Assembly (NCBI GenBank): GCA_902729315.2
Contig: LR746270.1
Location: 2,202,501-2,266,500 of the forward strand
Reading direction: 5' to 3'
Length of the DNA stretch: 64,000 nt
From: Spirodela intermedia
Taxonomy: Eukaryota; Streptophyta; Magnoliopsida; Alismatales; Araceae
Shown: piece by piece, positions 1 through 13,335 of the stretch
Layout of the letters: every line of letters starts with the position of its first letter
Position numbering within the stretch: position 1 is the first letter of the stretch
Made by a program: the position numbers and the translations under genes
The notes under the pieces: model-generated
What the model was told of the DNA's origin: nothing
The model's database searches: none
Seen by the model: the letters and a program-made list of their open reading frames with translations, nothing else

Positions 1-523
1 CCGTGATTTCTTCTTCAGAGTTCTAATCCTCAAACAGGTATTCATCATGATACATTGGGATGCCAAGATTCTTGCGAGAGGGAATTAACCCAATAGACTG
101 GAAACTTGTATAAAGAAAATGCTCTGTCAGTGAGGAAAGGTGTCCGGAATAGAGATGCAATGGGACCAAAGATTGCCAGATCCACCGTATGATGACAAGG
201 AACACAGATCACATGATTCCAAGAATTAATAAATGATTCATTCCTTCATTAAAATAACTTTTCACTGATAACCTTCATTACCACGAGAAATTCCAGGCAC
301 TCAAAAAATTGCAATCGCTTATTTGTATGACTGGGTATACCAGAAAGACATCAAGAGGTCTAGTCCACCAGACAACCATTCCCCATAACTTTTTAAAAGA
401 GTTCGTCCTTCATACATTAGTTCCAATCCGGTAAAATTTCCCAAATGGGACAAGCCTGGCTAATCTAATTCTCAAAACCCTCTCAGTCAGAAGCCATTAG
501 CCAGAGCTATTGGGAAAGGTAAC

Positions 524-2540
524 TGTGCGGAAAAGGCGTAATTAGGAGTTAGTTTCTGTTGATCAGCTTCCTAGCTGGCTAGTTTCCTAGTTAGTCAGTT
601 TCCCAGTTTGTCAGTTTCTTAGTTGGTCGGCTTCCTTAACCTTGGAAGTTACCCTTTTTTCTGGCCAAGGTAATTGTATATAGCTAGCAATTGTTCTATG
701 ATCTGAAAATCAGAAGAGTTCTTTCCCGAATGTTTATCCTTGTATGGTTGCATCATGGTATCAAATCCTTAGACTTGAAAATTTAGGAACTTTTTCCATG
801 GTTTTCAAGGTCAGCCTTAATTGCCGACAATCCCTCCTGATTATCAACCTTCATTGTCCATTCTCTCAGCCTTAAACACCAACAGTTCTTTCCCTGCCAT
901 AGCTTTCAGTTTTCCTGCAGATTTCAGACGTTCTGTACTGTCCCAGGCCTTACAAATGTCAGAGGCAGTTGAGAAGATCACTGCAACACAATCGGATCAA
1001 TTTGTACGGTTTCAACAATCAGGAGTTGAAGAAAATTCAGGCTGTACACTCTGTGCTGAAAGGGAAAGTGAAGATCAGCCATCTCAAAGGTGCAGAGCTG
1101 AAACCAGGTGATCCTCAGTTCGCGGCATGGGACGAGGAATATTTCAGATTACTGCCTAGTGGGGGAATTCTACGACACATGAGATTACCAACACAGTATA
1201 TCCTTGGCTACAGCCAAAGATATCTAACATGCAATCCAACAGACTTATTCCAAAGATAGAGGCGTGGCCCAAGTATATGAAATTAAGGTGACGACAATTG
1301 CTGCAAAACAGGGAAGGTAAAACAGTTGAGGAATACGCTAATCAGTCGAAAGTTTTGTGGCATGAACTTGACAATTATAGGGTGATTAATACAAAATGTC
1401 CTGAGGATGCAGCTAGTCTGAAGGATTTCATTGAGGAAGACAGTTTACGATTTTCTCATTGGGTTTAATCTAGAATTTGATCAAGTGAAAATTCAGAATA
1501 CCAGCAAGCAGGAGGAGGTCCCACGCTTTAATGAGGTAGTGACACTGATTGAAGGAGAGGAAAACAGAAGAGGCTTGATGCTCGAATCAGAAGGTATGGC
1601 TATGGTGACAAGAGGTAGCAATAATTCAGCCACTAAAGTAAAGAGAGCATAAGTTGCTAAGACTGAACGTAAGAATAGCTACGGTGCGCTTACTGTAAGA
1701 AGCCACATCATCCTCGTGAACAATGTTGGAAGCTCTATGGAAAACTTCCAAGTCAAGAAAAGGGACAGAAAAGAGAGCAGCCAAGGAGCAATGGTCAAAT
1801 GTCTTTTCCACATACTCTCCTTGTCCAAACAATTGTCCAAGCAGTAGGGAAATAGCGAAGGAACAATGGTCAAATGCCTTTCAACATACTCTCCTTGTCC
1901 AAAGAGTAGGAAAATAGACACAGTTGATGGTTCTTTGAAAATTGTAGCAGGTGAAGCTACATTGCCCACAAATTGTAGAAAATAAACCATTCACTGACTT
2001 AAAAAAACGTTTTCATGTCCCTAGATTGTCTGCATACCTTGCTCAAGTGTTATCAACTCCGTCAAAGAAATTTTTTGTCACAATAGATGTCACTTTCAAT
2101 GAACACGAGTCTTACTTCACCACACCTTATCTTTCAGGGAAGAGTTCAATCAGTGAAGATAAGGATGTAACTTTCTTACTTCACTTCCTGTGTCTTCCAT
2201 TGTTCTTTTATCTAAACCTGTACATGAATCCATGCCAAATCCTGAATTTGAAACCCTCAAGAAAATTCCAACTCTGCCATTGAAAATTCCAGATTTGGTA
2301 AAGGGAAGTTGTTCTCAAGAGAGAAGATGGATGTTCCTTCATATGCGCAGGCCCGAGAATCTAACCTAGATCTTGAGAATGAAGTAACAATTTATCACCC
2401 TCCATCGCATGCTGAAACAGAAGCTCCTATGAGAAATAAATTGCGATGTTTTCCAATGCCATTAAAAATGGGACCAGAGAAGGCAAAAAAACTAGTGTCT
2501 CCATACTTTATGGGCTTCCAGCTCACCTGGATTGGGTAGT
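524..2540 (+). mobile_element. Decayed Ty1/copia retrotransposon (LTR, gag, integrase end)
   Basis: An LTR-like stretch (about 524-752) is followed by a primer-binding-site-like TGGTATCAAATC at 755-766. Pieces of a copia gag follow in shifting frames: a region ending KPGDPQFAAWDEE near 1090-1140, then a UBN2-type gag core (YDFLIGFNLEFDQV near 1440-1490, EGEENRRGLML near 1550-1580). A CCHC zinc knuckle, C-X2-C-X4-H-X4-C, lies at 1685-1726. Sequence near 2055-2135 resembles the end of a copia integrase region (PSKKFFVTIDVTF). Protease and the integrase catalytic core are missing between about 1.9 and 2.0 kb, and reverse transcriptase and RNase H are absent after 2540. Many frameshifts and stops show it is dead. 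It lies antisense to the FAD-synthase-like gene. Element class is secure; the exact ends are not, and no 3' LTR was found. Confidence 0.8.
1783..1905 (+). repeat. 75-bp tandem duplication just after the gag zinc knuckle
   Basis: The segment starting AAGGAGCAATGGTCAAATG at 1783 recurs at 1858 as AAGGAACAATGGTCAAATG, a period of 75 bases. The match continues through CATACTCTCCTTGTCCAAA in both copies with few mismatches. The period is a multiple of three, so it would have kept the gag frame. Confidence 0.75.
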
Positions 2541-2987
2541 AGTTACACTTATACTCCACTTGAGTGCGAAAATAATCTCTGATGCATTTGGGACATAAAT
2601 ATTGGTCGAAGGTAATTTTGGCTGATAAAGTCTTTTAATCATTTAGCCCACCTCTTAAGCATCTTGAATGCATACCCTGCTAGTTTTAGGCCACCTGGGT
2701 CAAAAACCTTTTTTCCATCCTTTGATTGGATTTTTCGTCCTACATCAAATAGGAAGTGTATACCCAAGTCTTGTGATGCAGCCCATTTAGAGTCATATTC
2801 AAGTGGACCAGAGGCCTAAGAAGCATATATGCAGAAAATCTGATAGCTTGAGAAAATGCTTTCATTTTCAGTAGGAAAACCCACAAATAATAGAAAACGA
2901 AAAATCAGAAAAGGTACAAAAGGGAAACAAACATCCAAAATGAAAGAAGATTATGGAGGAAAATATAAAGAACACTAAAATATGTAC
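2541..2987. other. Non-coding stretch between copia remnant and FAD-synthase-like exon 12
   Basis: No exon was recognised here. If the FAD-synthase-like gene continues leftward, this is part of the intron after its exon 12; the donor GTACAT lies directly next to exon 12. Neither this stretch nor 1-523 shows the C-terminal sequence expected for that family. Confidence 0.4.
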
Positions 2988-5900
2988 CAATGGCACTGGA
3001 AGTACGTCATTGTGCAGCAGTTCGGTGATACCTTCAGGCAGTAGAGCCATCTAGAAGAAGAAGATGAAGGAAAGACTTAAGGTCTCCACATCATGCATTA
3101 TGAAATAGAAAGTTCAAATGAGTTATAAGATAGCCAATTTAAAAAAATTAAGCTGAATCTTGATGTGATAAGCTCAAATTTGTCCCATTTGGTAGAAATT
3201 TCATCATATAGAAAGCTCATCAACTAGAGGCCTGGGCTCTACCCCATAGGACAGTCCAAGTCCTTGGCAGCAAATTCCCATCCACTTGAAGCAACCCCGA
3301 ACAGTCCTATAGGATAATCTATTAGGGATATTTTTCTACAAAACCTCTTTCTGCAACAGCTACTGGAACTAACCCCATCTAGTGAGCTTCCAGAGCTTAC
3401 TAGCATAATGTTGCAAAATTAAAATCCATATGCATGAGCAAGAATGTCTTCTTAAAACTTTTTAGAATAATGCTGAAAATCATAGCATGATATTAAATAT
3501 CCAGTCTTCTTCACATGATCTCGTAGATCTATCATAGAAGCCTGTCAAGGATGTTGGCGCTCGGTGGTCAACGAATTTAGAAACAATATGGCTTATATAT
3601 CCAGTCAAGGTACCATTTAAATAAAAGTGCCTCCAAAGGTTAATATCGCCCCTTTAAAACCTTATAGATTTATATATATTTGAGAAAAGCACCATTTAAA
3701 TAAATATACGTCAAAAAGCATATTAAAACGACAACAGATGGCTATCACCCTCAACACATGTTCATTCACCATAACTTGGTCTGACCCACTTTAGATCGGT
3801 TCTTCATAGTGTCAATCCATTTAAACCCCGTGTTTAGATGAGACATATTGCTGAACCATTTTAGAAATTTCTGCATCCCAAGACTCATGATATGCCTCCA
3901 CGAGGTCCCCTAAGCTTATCTGCATCTAGATGCATTGATAGTGGAGTCCTTTGTAACTGATTGAGCTTCATAATCAATCACAAGAAATTGAATTCATCCC
4001 TAATTTCGTTGACCTGCTTTCCATCCTGCTTTCCATCCTGCAACCAATCGTGTTGGAGAGAACACATCCCATCTTATATGGCTTCATCCATCAAACAAAA
4101 CTTATATTAATAATCAGATAATTTCCTAAAATGGGTAGTTTAGAAGCAGGTGTATAAGTTAGAAGGGCAGTAAGTTTTTAAGTGATTAATACAAAACTCT
4201 TTATTGCTTATAAGATGGATTGAAGAATCTAGTGCCTCATAAATCAATCAAATGCCCAAATCACCTCATTCCTGTCGCCAGTGCAATGGTCACCAATTAG
4301 ATGCCTGAGGTACTCTTCGAACTCTTCATCTGCTGCCTGAGAATGACGAAAACTGACAAGTTCTTGAGAATGTAGAAGACATTAAGTTTTGATTACAGAA
4401 AGATGTAACACGAAAGTTCAATAAATTCTGAAGAGCTGCTATTTTTTTCTACAAGAGAATGAAAATGTCAGAAGATCTGAAACATTAACAGATCTTTATA
4501 ACTTGAAAAATTAGCGATAGTATAAGAAGCAATACTAAAGAAACCCAAAGAGCATCCTTTTTACCTTACCGAATAGAGATCCGAAGAATGGACCATTTCA
4601 CCATTTTAAAGACAGAGAGAGAAAGCAGCAATACTATAAAGCAAAACTTTCCATAACCAAGGAAAAAACTAGCATTACCAAGCGAACCCCAAATGCTTTT
4701 GCAACACCAGCTACTGAGACATCAGAATGCATAGGGCCGAGTCCTCCAAATATAAAAACCTTCAAAGGTCAGTCCAAGATTAGTTCATTTATGAGGATGA
4801 AATAGTTAAAGAACAATCACATATTAGAAAGATAACTATAGAAAACTCCTGACCAGTTTCAAAACAATACCATGTCATTTGTAGACATCCGTTCCTCAAC
4901 CTCCTCAGCAACAGAATCAACCTGCAATGATTTTTAAGAAATCATCTCATCCTGCTGATAAAAGTTCAGAGATGAGTTTTAAACTACCTGCGAGAATATT
5001 TTTTTAGGGATCCATTTTATTCACAATCAGAAAATACGAACATTGAATGTACTTTTATTTGGCAGTTTATGAGGATGTCTCTTATCTGATTACTACAAAT
5101 ACAAATGTACATATCTTCCAGAAAAATGTGAAATGCGCCTCCTAAATAATCAAGAATAAACATCTTTATAACTCTCTTTCCTTTCTCTCCCTTTGATCTA
5201 GAAAATATGCATTGATTTTACAACAAGAAACATCAACAAAAGTAAGGACAAGATATATATTTATCTATCTATATGTGCATACACCAAGCATGCTTGCACA
5301 TCGAGATTCATCCTAATATATAAATATTAAGGAGTATGGCAGCATTATTAGAGACAATTGCAGGAGAACTAGTGGGAGTCACAATCTTCATCATCACAAG
5401 CGCACATATCCATTTTCCAGTTAAAAGTTCTTTCATATTTTCAATTTTCCTCTTCTTTCCCAGCATCCTTTTTTTCTTCCTTACTGCACCTTAAAAGCTT
5501 TAGTTGTGACCATTAAATTTGAAAGGTTGTCCGTGTGCACGTAATCTGGGCTGCAATGTTTCATGTACTGCATGAGTCGCATTCAGGCTGAGCTGATTCG
5601 CAGGATCCGTGTTGCAACCAAATGAACACTGAGCTGAATGACTCACTGAGTTTTCATTTTGCAAACTTCATCAAAGTTAACATGCCTCGGTAGGTTATAA
5701 TTATCATTGGTGAAACAATCCAAATAAAAAGATTCAGCTCTTGTATAGTTTAAGTCAATAAAAATGACCCTCCTCAGGAACGCTATTTTATCCTATAAAA
5801 TTTGAGCCAGTACTCCAACGTTGCCAGAAAGATAGAAGACTTATTAAAATGATGATACCAATTTAATCGCCCATCCTAAAAGGATTTCATACTCCAATCA

Positions 5901-8900
5901 GTGTAGCCCGTTTGAACAATAAAGTCAACAATACCGTAATGAGATACAGATTTTCTGCTGTGGGAAATGACTTTACTTGTAGTTTACTTAAATTACACAT
6001 GGGAAAATTGATTTTACTGGAAGCTTACAAAATATGTTCTCATATAGGTTTAGGACTGTCAACAAATCCTAAAGTGGGTCTCTGCAGATAGACTTGGCAA
6101 ATTCTGGGACAATTCGTAGATAACTTTCTATACGAACAGTCCACATCTAGGGAACACTGACCATAGGCAGAACTAGCCAGCACATGAAAGTGCCATTGAT
6201 AACTGGTGCAGTGCAGTGCAGTGCAGTGCAGTGCAGTTAAATCTATATTTTCACGAGAGAAACACACGTACATCATTTCTAACAACTGATTGATGCGTAA
6301 CTTGCCAACCTATAGCATGAAGCTTTTTGCAAAGTGACACTCCCATCTGATCTTCAAATAAGCCAAAGCTGAAACATGGTTTATAAGCAGAAACATAAAT
6401 CAGAAACATGGTTAAAACTGCACTAATATAAGCTGAGATGTTTACAATCATCTAAGGCAACCAAAATCTCAAGCAGGAAGAAAGTACAAAAATAAGCAAC
6501 CGACTAAGACTGCATGCACTTAAAGAAAATAAAAATAAAAAATCATTATAACAATAACTAGCCTCAACTTTCTGAACCATAATAAGGTGACACAAACCAC
6601 ATTCAATAGTGGACAACAGGCACATCAAATACGCTTATTCAAGGTAATATACGTTTGGTTTGACGATGTTAGCTAAATTAAGAAAATATCCCTCATAAAT
6701 TATTATCCATGAAAGTACCACTAGAAGCCAGTTTTGAATAATCGCTTTGGGAAGAGGAGCCAGTAATGTCCGACCACAACTTGGAACAGGAATCAACCAG
6801 TTATAACAAGTATGCCTGGTGCCCGCTGGAAAAGAAGAAAAAGTAAAGAACGAAAAATATCAGCTTTTTATCCCAAGACCCGCACAGCTAAGCAAAAACA
6901 TCAGCTCCAGCAGGATGGTCTGCAATCCTTCACCTCCAGTGGCAAACGCAAGTAAATAGAAATGCCACAAAAGCTGAAACAGGCATTGGAATCTCACTGC
7001 CAATCACTGCCCAACTCTTTATCTTTTTCCTTCCTTCAATGTTGTCAACAAAAGAGTAGTAAGAGAATGGTCGAGAACAGAAGGGATCAATCCTAGCCGC
7101 TGAAGGAATATTCAGCGGGTATCCATCATGCTTTAGTTACTAAAGAAATATACCATCCCTCTTTATTTTTCTTTTCCACAAAGAAGAAACCTAAATTTGT
7201 CCGTAAACTATCAAGGTACTAAAGATTGGGCACAAAACCACATAACTACCGCTTCTGGCCCCGTGTGAATATTCAACCAAGGACCATCCTTCCAAAAGAG
7301 AGCTCTCCATGCGAATTTCTTTGGCCAGTGAGTGCACTGCACCCTTACGTGTTATATTGTTCTAGGCCGGTGAAAATTCCACCATAGGTTTTACAGCACC
7401 CAACTCATCCTTGAATTACATGATTTTTGTCATTTTTGAGGACATTCAGCTGTAGAGTCATATGATGTGAAGATAAGTTAGCCAGAGTCCTTTCAAGTAA
7501 AACTTCTATGCATTTGGACTCAGTTTTTTATCTTTGCTAGTATATATACAGTACTGTGTCATGCACAATTGCTATAACGTAACTAAATTATTATCCTTAA
7601 GTCAATAAAAAGAATCTGATTCTAAAAAAGAGGATCCACCAGCTATCCATAGTGAACTAGATCAGCATAAAAATATGAATTCACCTTTACAAAGCGATCC
7701 ATGAATCCACAAAGTTGACATTAATTAGGTGGCAATTTTCGCAGCAATTATTCTGTTAGGCCTAATACCAGACCCACTATCTGGGAGACTTATGCCCAGA
7801 AAGGGAAGTGTAAGATACAGGGGACAAAGGATAGATGGCCCAAGGGCTCATTAAGTGGATGGGTATAAGGACCCTCAGGGGTCATAACTGTGGGGGGGCA
7901 CTTTTGGATAGAAGTCGCCTGGGAGAGCTGAGGGCTCTCTTGGCCTCACCCTCGAACTGGTTCTAGGGTTTCCGTTCCGATTTTCCCCTTCTCAATTCCC
8001 CCTTTGTTTGGGCCCACTGCCCTAGGATCCTATCAGATTCCATTTTATAACAGAGCCAGAATCAGACTCACGGGAGGAAGATTCTAACACACCTTCGATT
8101 TTCTTCCTTTCTTAAAAACTATATTTTGGATAATAACGACTGAAATAACAATAATGCCAATGAAGCACCTCATCACTGAAGATGCTATACGCATGGGACA
8201 ATGAAGAAACCAATGTCTAACTCAAAGCTTCCACACAGAAATAAATCTTCATTTGTTTCATAAATTGTACTCTTTTTTTCTTTTTTTCCCTAGCCCCAGC
8301 AATGGGAGAAAATATTCACTATTTTCTTTACGTCTCCATCTATTTAACCCTTTACCTTCATTCCCCCAATAAAAATAAAGGAGTTTGGATAAATCACAGA
8401 TGCAAGTCAACCCGCATGCACCACTGAGTATGCAACATGCACATCAGGAGTCTTCGAGGGGGATTACATGGTGACAAATGAGACTGAGGACAACAAAAGA
8501 ACTCACTATTCACTTAATAAGGCTCTATCCTCTATAAACTAATGGAAAAGTTTCTCTCATTCCAATGTACCAATACATAAATCTACCATCTCCAACTAGC
8601 TTTGATCCATCTCTCTTTAGGTTCTAATGAATTTCATCAACCATTTATCAGCAAACCTATCTTCCTAACTACCCCCTAGGTAGATGTTAATATGATCAAA
8701 TTGTATGTCTATCTAAATGTGATTATTTAGGGAACGAAACCACAATGATGAATACTGATGTAATGGGTAAGGATTATCATCGTTGACAGCAGTAATCTAT
8801 CTCCAGAACCATATTGTCAGAAAAAATATGTAACATTAGAGACCAACAAAAGCAAAAAGGAAGTATAAATAAAAAACATCATGCACAAGGCATAAGTGAA

Positions 8901-11900
8901 CATGCCTCAGTTTTCGCATACAGAAAAGGTTCCCACTATTTTGCATCTAATTATGTTCTAATGTCAACACCTTAACGAGAACTCATTTAGTCTGTGAAAA
9001 GACCTTCTGACATTCACTCAGAACTACGGGAACTGCAGACAACAATGCTGAATTAACAAGTTGAAATATGTGTAATTAACGCAAAAACATATTCTCAATT
9101 TTATAATTCACAGACTTGTAGCTTCTGCCATTTACTGATAGTCGTTTATACAAATGATAAACATTTTCATTGATTAAACTTTGATCTAAAATTTTCGTAA
9201 TAGGTGTCAGAATTTTTAACATCATTTTCCATCATACAAACCATGCAGTAACAACAATATGCATCACGAAATATCCAGAATAAATGAAAAGAGCAATAAG
9301 ATTAGCAGAACAGTACCCAAGAAATAAATGGCTTAGTGAAATATGACATACAGAATCTCGTCGCCTACTGCAATGATGGAGGCAGAGAGAGTTTTAGACG
9401 AGCATTCATCCGTACTGTTCCCATTGCTTACTGTCAAAACATTATCATCTTTCGAAGGATACTTCCTTGCTCGCCCAGCCCTTTCTAGTCTACCATCTGA
9501 GAGGAGATATGCAGGTTTAAAATGTTCTCCGTTATCAGAATCTGTGAACGACAACAATGCGTTTGGAACTGTGTCATGTATGCTCCCAATGGAAGTGTAT
9601 CTAGTCAATGAAAAGAACTAATTGTCAATAAGCGTTAAAAAATTCCCAATTCTGAGCGAGAAGATGCTCGACATTACAAAATATAGAAAGTACATAGTCA
9701 AAAAAAATATAAAACTCATTGCTCCAAGAACAGAACTTGCTTGAAAAACGGAAAGGATGTACATAGTCATCAGAAGAAACTTTTCCTGTTGAAAATGTTA
9801 GGATTTGGCCATCGCAAAACAGAGGAAAATGGGTTCAAACTGGAAACAACTATTACACCAAAACAAAACAATACGAAAGAACATCACTTGAGTTGATATA
9901 ACTACGAGAGAAAAGTATGTTGAGACAGTCACACGGATCAGGAAATGATAAAAAGAGTGGTGTGCAGCTAGTAAGTAAAGCAAGGGGGTAAAAAACATAC
10001 CCTTTATCATAAAGACTGCAATATTCGACCTTGCATGTCAAAAGAAAAGCCCACACATCCCTATCAGAAAATAAAGTTAAGTATCTTATTTCAATCAACT
10101 AACGAGAATAACAGATGGCAGAAATTGTCAAATCTGATTCAAGGATAAACTGGCATCCATCAAGAAAGATCACAAATAGAAAGGAACCTGTATGACCAAT
10201 CTAGGATGGGATTCACTCTCATGAAAGGTGGCCAGCCAAAGGAACTTGGAGAAAACTGCTCTTGACCAACCTACATAAAACAGCACAACCCAACAGACTA
10301 ATAAATAGTAAGCACATATTTCTAGAAATTACAACTATACACTTTTATCGTTCTGCAGATCATCATTTTCAAAGGAAATCATATATCTTTATGACACTAA
10401 ACAATGACTCTTTACCGCATTGGGATCACCAATTCGTGTGCCAAGAAGAATAGCTTTTGTAGATTTCTTTTTCAGAAGATCCTCTAAACCAGACTTGAAA
10501 TCTGAATGAATAATTTCCAACTGCAAGCTATAGCTGCTCATAACAAACACAACATGAAAAAAATGTTGGATTTATGCACATCTTGAAGCAGTACAAATTT
10601 GAACCAGAAGTACAACTTACGTGTTGGCTAATTCATAAGTGAAGGAATTAATTTCAGGGAAAGCACAGGGGGTCTCAAAATATATGGTTCGAATTGCACA
10701 TTCTTTTTTGCTGTCAGTTTCTGAACCGCTAAAACCTCTATCCTTGTTATGCAAAAAAAAGCCAGCACGAAGAAGGTGCAGTAAAACCTACAAAATAGTA
10801 CTTTAAGGTGTCAAAATTACATGATGACTTTTCACACAAATATTGCCGGAAAGAACAAAAGGAAATTACAGTAGAATCTTTTCCTCCATTGAAGCTGAAG
10901 GCAATCTCCTCAAACCTGCCAAAATAACAATCCAGCAATCAACATTCCGTGTTCAACAGTCTGGAAAATGCTAGCCGATAGCTGATTATACACAAAGACA
11001 TGAATCCTATGGTAGGCAATTAACTCAGTATATGCGATTATAGTTTTAGAGACCAATATACATCAATTTTTTCACACTGATTTAGAGAAGAATGAGTTCC
11101 AAAAATTTTAACAGATCAAATACGCATCACATTCATGAAAAAATATAACCGCAGAGAGCCCACAATCAATTTTTGTACTGATTACAAAAATAATAGTTGC
11201 CTTGAAACTTTAAAAGATCAGAGAAAAATCATATCCATCAAAATTTGCAACTATAATAATCTCATCATGAAGATTCAGACGCTAGACCTAGATGTCCAGG
11301 GCCTGTCCCTAACTCAGCCTGATAGGATCCTTTACTGCCTTCGATCCAAAGGCAAGAATTATACCAGACTGCGGCTGGATTTTTTGGGGAGTACCCAACT
11401 ATTTACCAGCAGCATATCGTACAAAGAGAAAATGGCCAATTCGTGCGGGCTTTTTGCGTTGATCACAAAAATATAGAGTTCACGGAGATAATACATAAGT
11501 AATAGCAATTGGTTCAGACAATTTAGATACAGAAAACCAACAGTTTCAATTTTTTCCTTACATTAGAAGTCAGTTCGCCTGGGTGCTCTCTTTTACAACG
11601 GTAGGTTGAAGCTCAAACCGTCATGTCAGGCGCCCACATTACTAAATCCGTGGAACAGATCCAAAGTAGGGCGAAGATCAAATACTAACACACATCATCT
11701 CCATATTGGAGGATGGCCTCATAAACTGTTTTCTCAATAAAGATCCATTCCTTTAACACACCAAGGAAGTCGCACGTTGTTTCAAGATTGTGGGCGATTG
11801 ATTAACAAATGTAAATGGGTTGGGGATTCTACATAAGACATGTCCTGAGGCAAACCTCATGCCCCTTGGAGTATGGTGAAAAAAACAACAACCTATGATA

Positions 11901-12905
11901 AAATAGTGACTTTAAGAGAGTGACCCATTAGGTTCTGTTGTAAAGCCACCAATAGATATCTATCATCCCATACAGAGAGATAGTCTAAAGCACATGTTGA
12001 CTAGGATTCTCATATATCCTCTTCTGACTGATAAAGTAAGGAATAGTGCCATCCATTGAGAAATGGGCCCATGTGAGAGCTGAATTAGAATTAAATCATT
12101 CAATATAATTTTTTTCCACTAGACATGAGAGAGTTTCCCAGGAGAAGCACTGGTTGGCAGGTGTAATGATAAATAACGGCAGATGATCCTTCACACTGTC
12201 GTTTAAGGAAGCATCTAGGAAGGATATTATCAGATATTTGGGCACCGATATTAGCAAACATTTTTCATGAGATTTCATGGATAAAACTATATATTTTTCA
12301 ACCAATTCTGAAAAATATGAAAAAAAATCAAGAAAAAACTGCGGAATTAGAGATTCGAATTTTTCATATCTTCCTAGTGCTCAGTTGTGATCAGCACTCT
12401 AAAATATGTGATGACACATCCATTTAGGGGGAATAATGGGGAAACAAAAAGGGGAGGAGGAGGAAATCTTCAGAATTTCAATGGAAGAATCACAAACTTC
12501 TGAGGGCAAATTGAGCCAGAGCAATGAGAAAGGAAGGCATCAAAAAGGCACCTAAATTGGCATCAAATATCATAGGTAGGAATCAAAGTGGCATCCCGAT
12601 CATTCATCACAGAAAGATAAAATTTCCGTACGGAAGAGAACAAAGAATCCGAGTTTATGCGGAAAAAACTTCCCAATGCAAGCAATCCGTGCCCCCTTTA
12701 ACCCAACCCAAAACCGAGAAAAAAACCCAGCGGCCCATGGACCACAACAAAGTCAACTAGATGCAAGCTAGAGGAAAAGGAAGAACACGAGTGATGTAAC
12801 GTACGAGTACAGAGCAAACGTTCTGCGGATGACATAAGTCGCGTTCTTGTATTTGGTCTGGAGCCTCTGGTCGCTGCACTCATTTATCGCCTTCTCGATC
12901 TCCAT
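2988..12905 (-). CDS. FAD synthase-like protein (ATP-PPase + MoaB/CinA-like domain), 3' part missing
   Basis: Twelve exons, minus strand, in order: 12805-12905, 10870-10915, 10621-10787, 10416-10533, 10188-10270, 10001-10060, 9352-9600, 6272-6368, 4871-4921, 4679-4759, 4265-4336, 2988-3050. They join in frame to 396 codons from the ATG at 12905 ([10 protein letters not shown]). The N-terminal half is a PAPS-reductase/FAD-synthetase-type ATP pyrophosphatase: P-loop SFNGGKDST in exon 2, GTRIGDPNA in exon 4, [18 protein letters not shown] across exons 5-6, and YCSLYDKG followed by YTSIGS. The C-terminal half is a molybdopterin-binding/CinA-like fold: AVGDEIL (exon 7) and [10 protein letters not shown] (exon 10). 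Such proteins adenylylate FMN to FAD; the plant branch resembles Arabidopsis At5g03430 from memory, where FAD synthesis is less well proven. That relative is about 500 residues, so roughly 100 C-terminal residues are lacking. They were not found between 1 and 2987 and must lie left of the window or be lost. Confidence 0.9.
6206..6236. repeat. Pentanucleotide microsatellite (GTGCA)n in an intron
   Basis: About six perfect GTGCA units in intron 8 of the FAD-synthase-like gene. A simple repeat with no sign of function. Confidence 0.95.
7754..8099. mobile_element. Possible solo LTR or short LTR element in intron 7
   Basis: A 346-bp GC-richer block with short inverted ends (TGTTAG at 7754-7759, CTAACA at 8094-8099) stands out inside the AT-rich intron of the FAD-synthase-like gene. 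TATAACAGAGCCAGA near 8046 resembles the end of a tRNA-Met primer-binding site, but it lies inside the block. The flanks show no clear target duplication. Ends of the form TG...CA are usual for LTRs; the assignment is an inference. Confidence 0.4.
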
Positions 12906-12915
12906 CAAAGCACAG

Positions 12916-12952
<37 letters not shown>

Positions 12953-13335
12953 TCAGAGAGGAAACAGGTGGAGGGGAGAGAGAGGCGGGCAGGAAGGATA
13001 ACAAAGGGTGGGTCGCCGGGATTGAAGTAAAAGAGGATCTGCGGAAGTCAAAGTGACAGAGAGGAAAAAAAAAGAGGGGAACAGGTCGTTAGGAATTCAA
13101 GATGACGGACGACGGACACCTTCTAGATCACAAGACGAGCTCCATTCCCAAAATCCTCTCAGAAGGAGGCTGCAAACGAGTTGTGTGGGTGGGAATCGGG
13201 GGAGGCCCCCATCGCCGGGAAACAAATAAAAAAAACAAAGAAAGAGGAAAAACAAACAAGGTAAGATACACACACGCACGGCCTGCGCCGCCCACCCCGT
13301 CCCAATGCACAGAGAGAGAGAGAGAGAGCTGAGAA
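12906..13335 (-). promoter_or_regulatory. 5' leader/promoter of the FAD-synthase-like gene with GA/CT repeats
   Basis: Directly before the ATG at 12905 lies a GA repeat at 12919-12949, which reads CT in the mRNA sense. A second GA run lies at about 13311-13328. CT-rich leaders are common in plants, and GA/CT runs can bind BBR/BPC proteins. No TATA box was identified. Confidence 0.4.
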
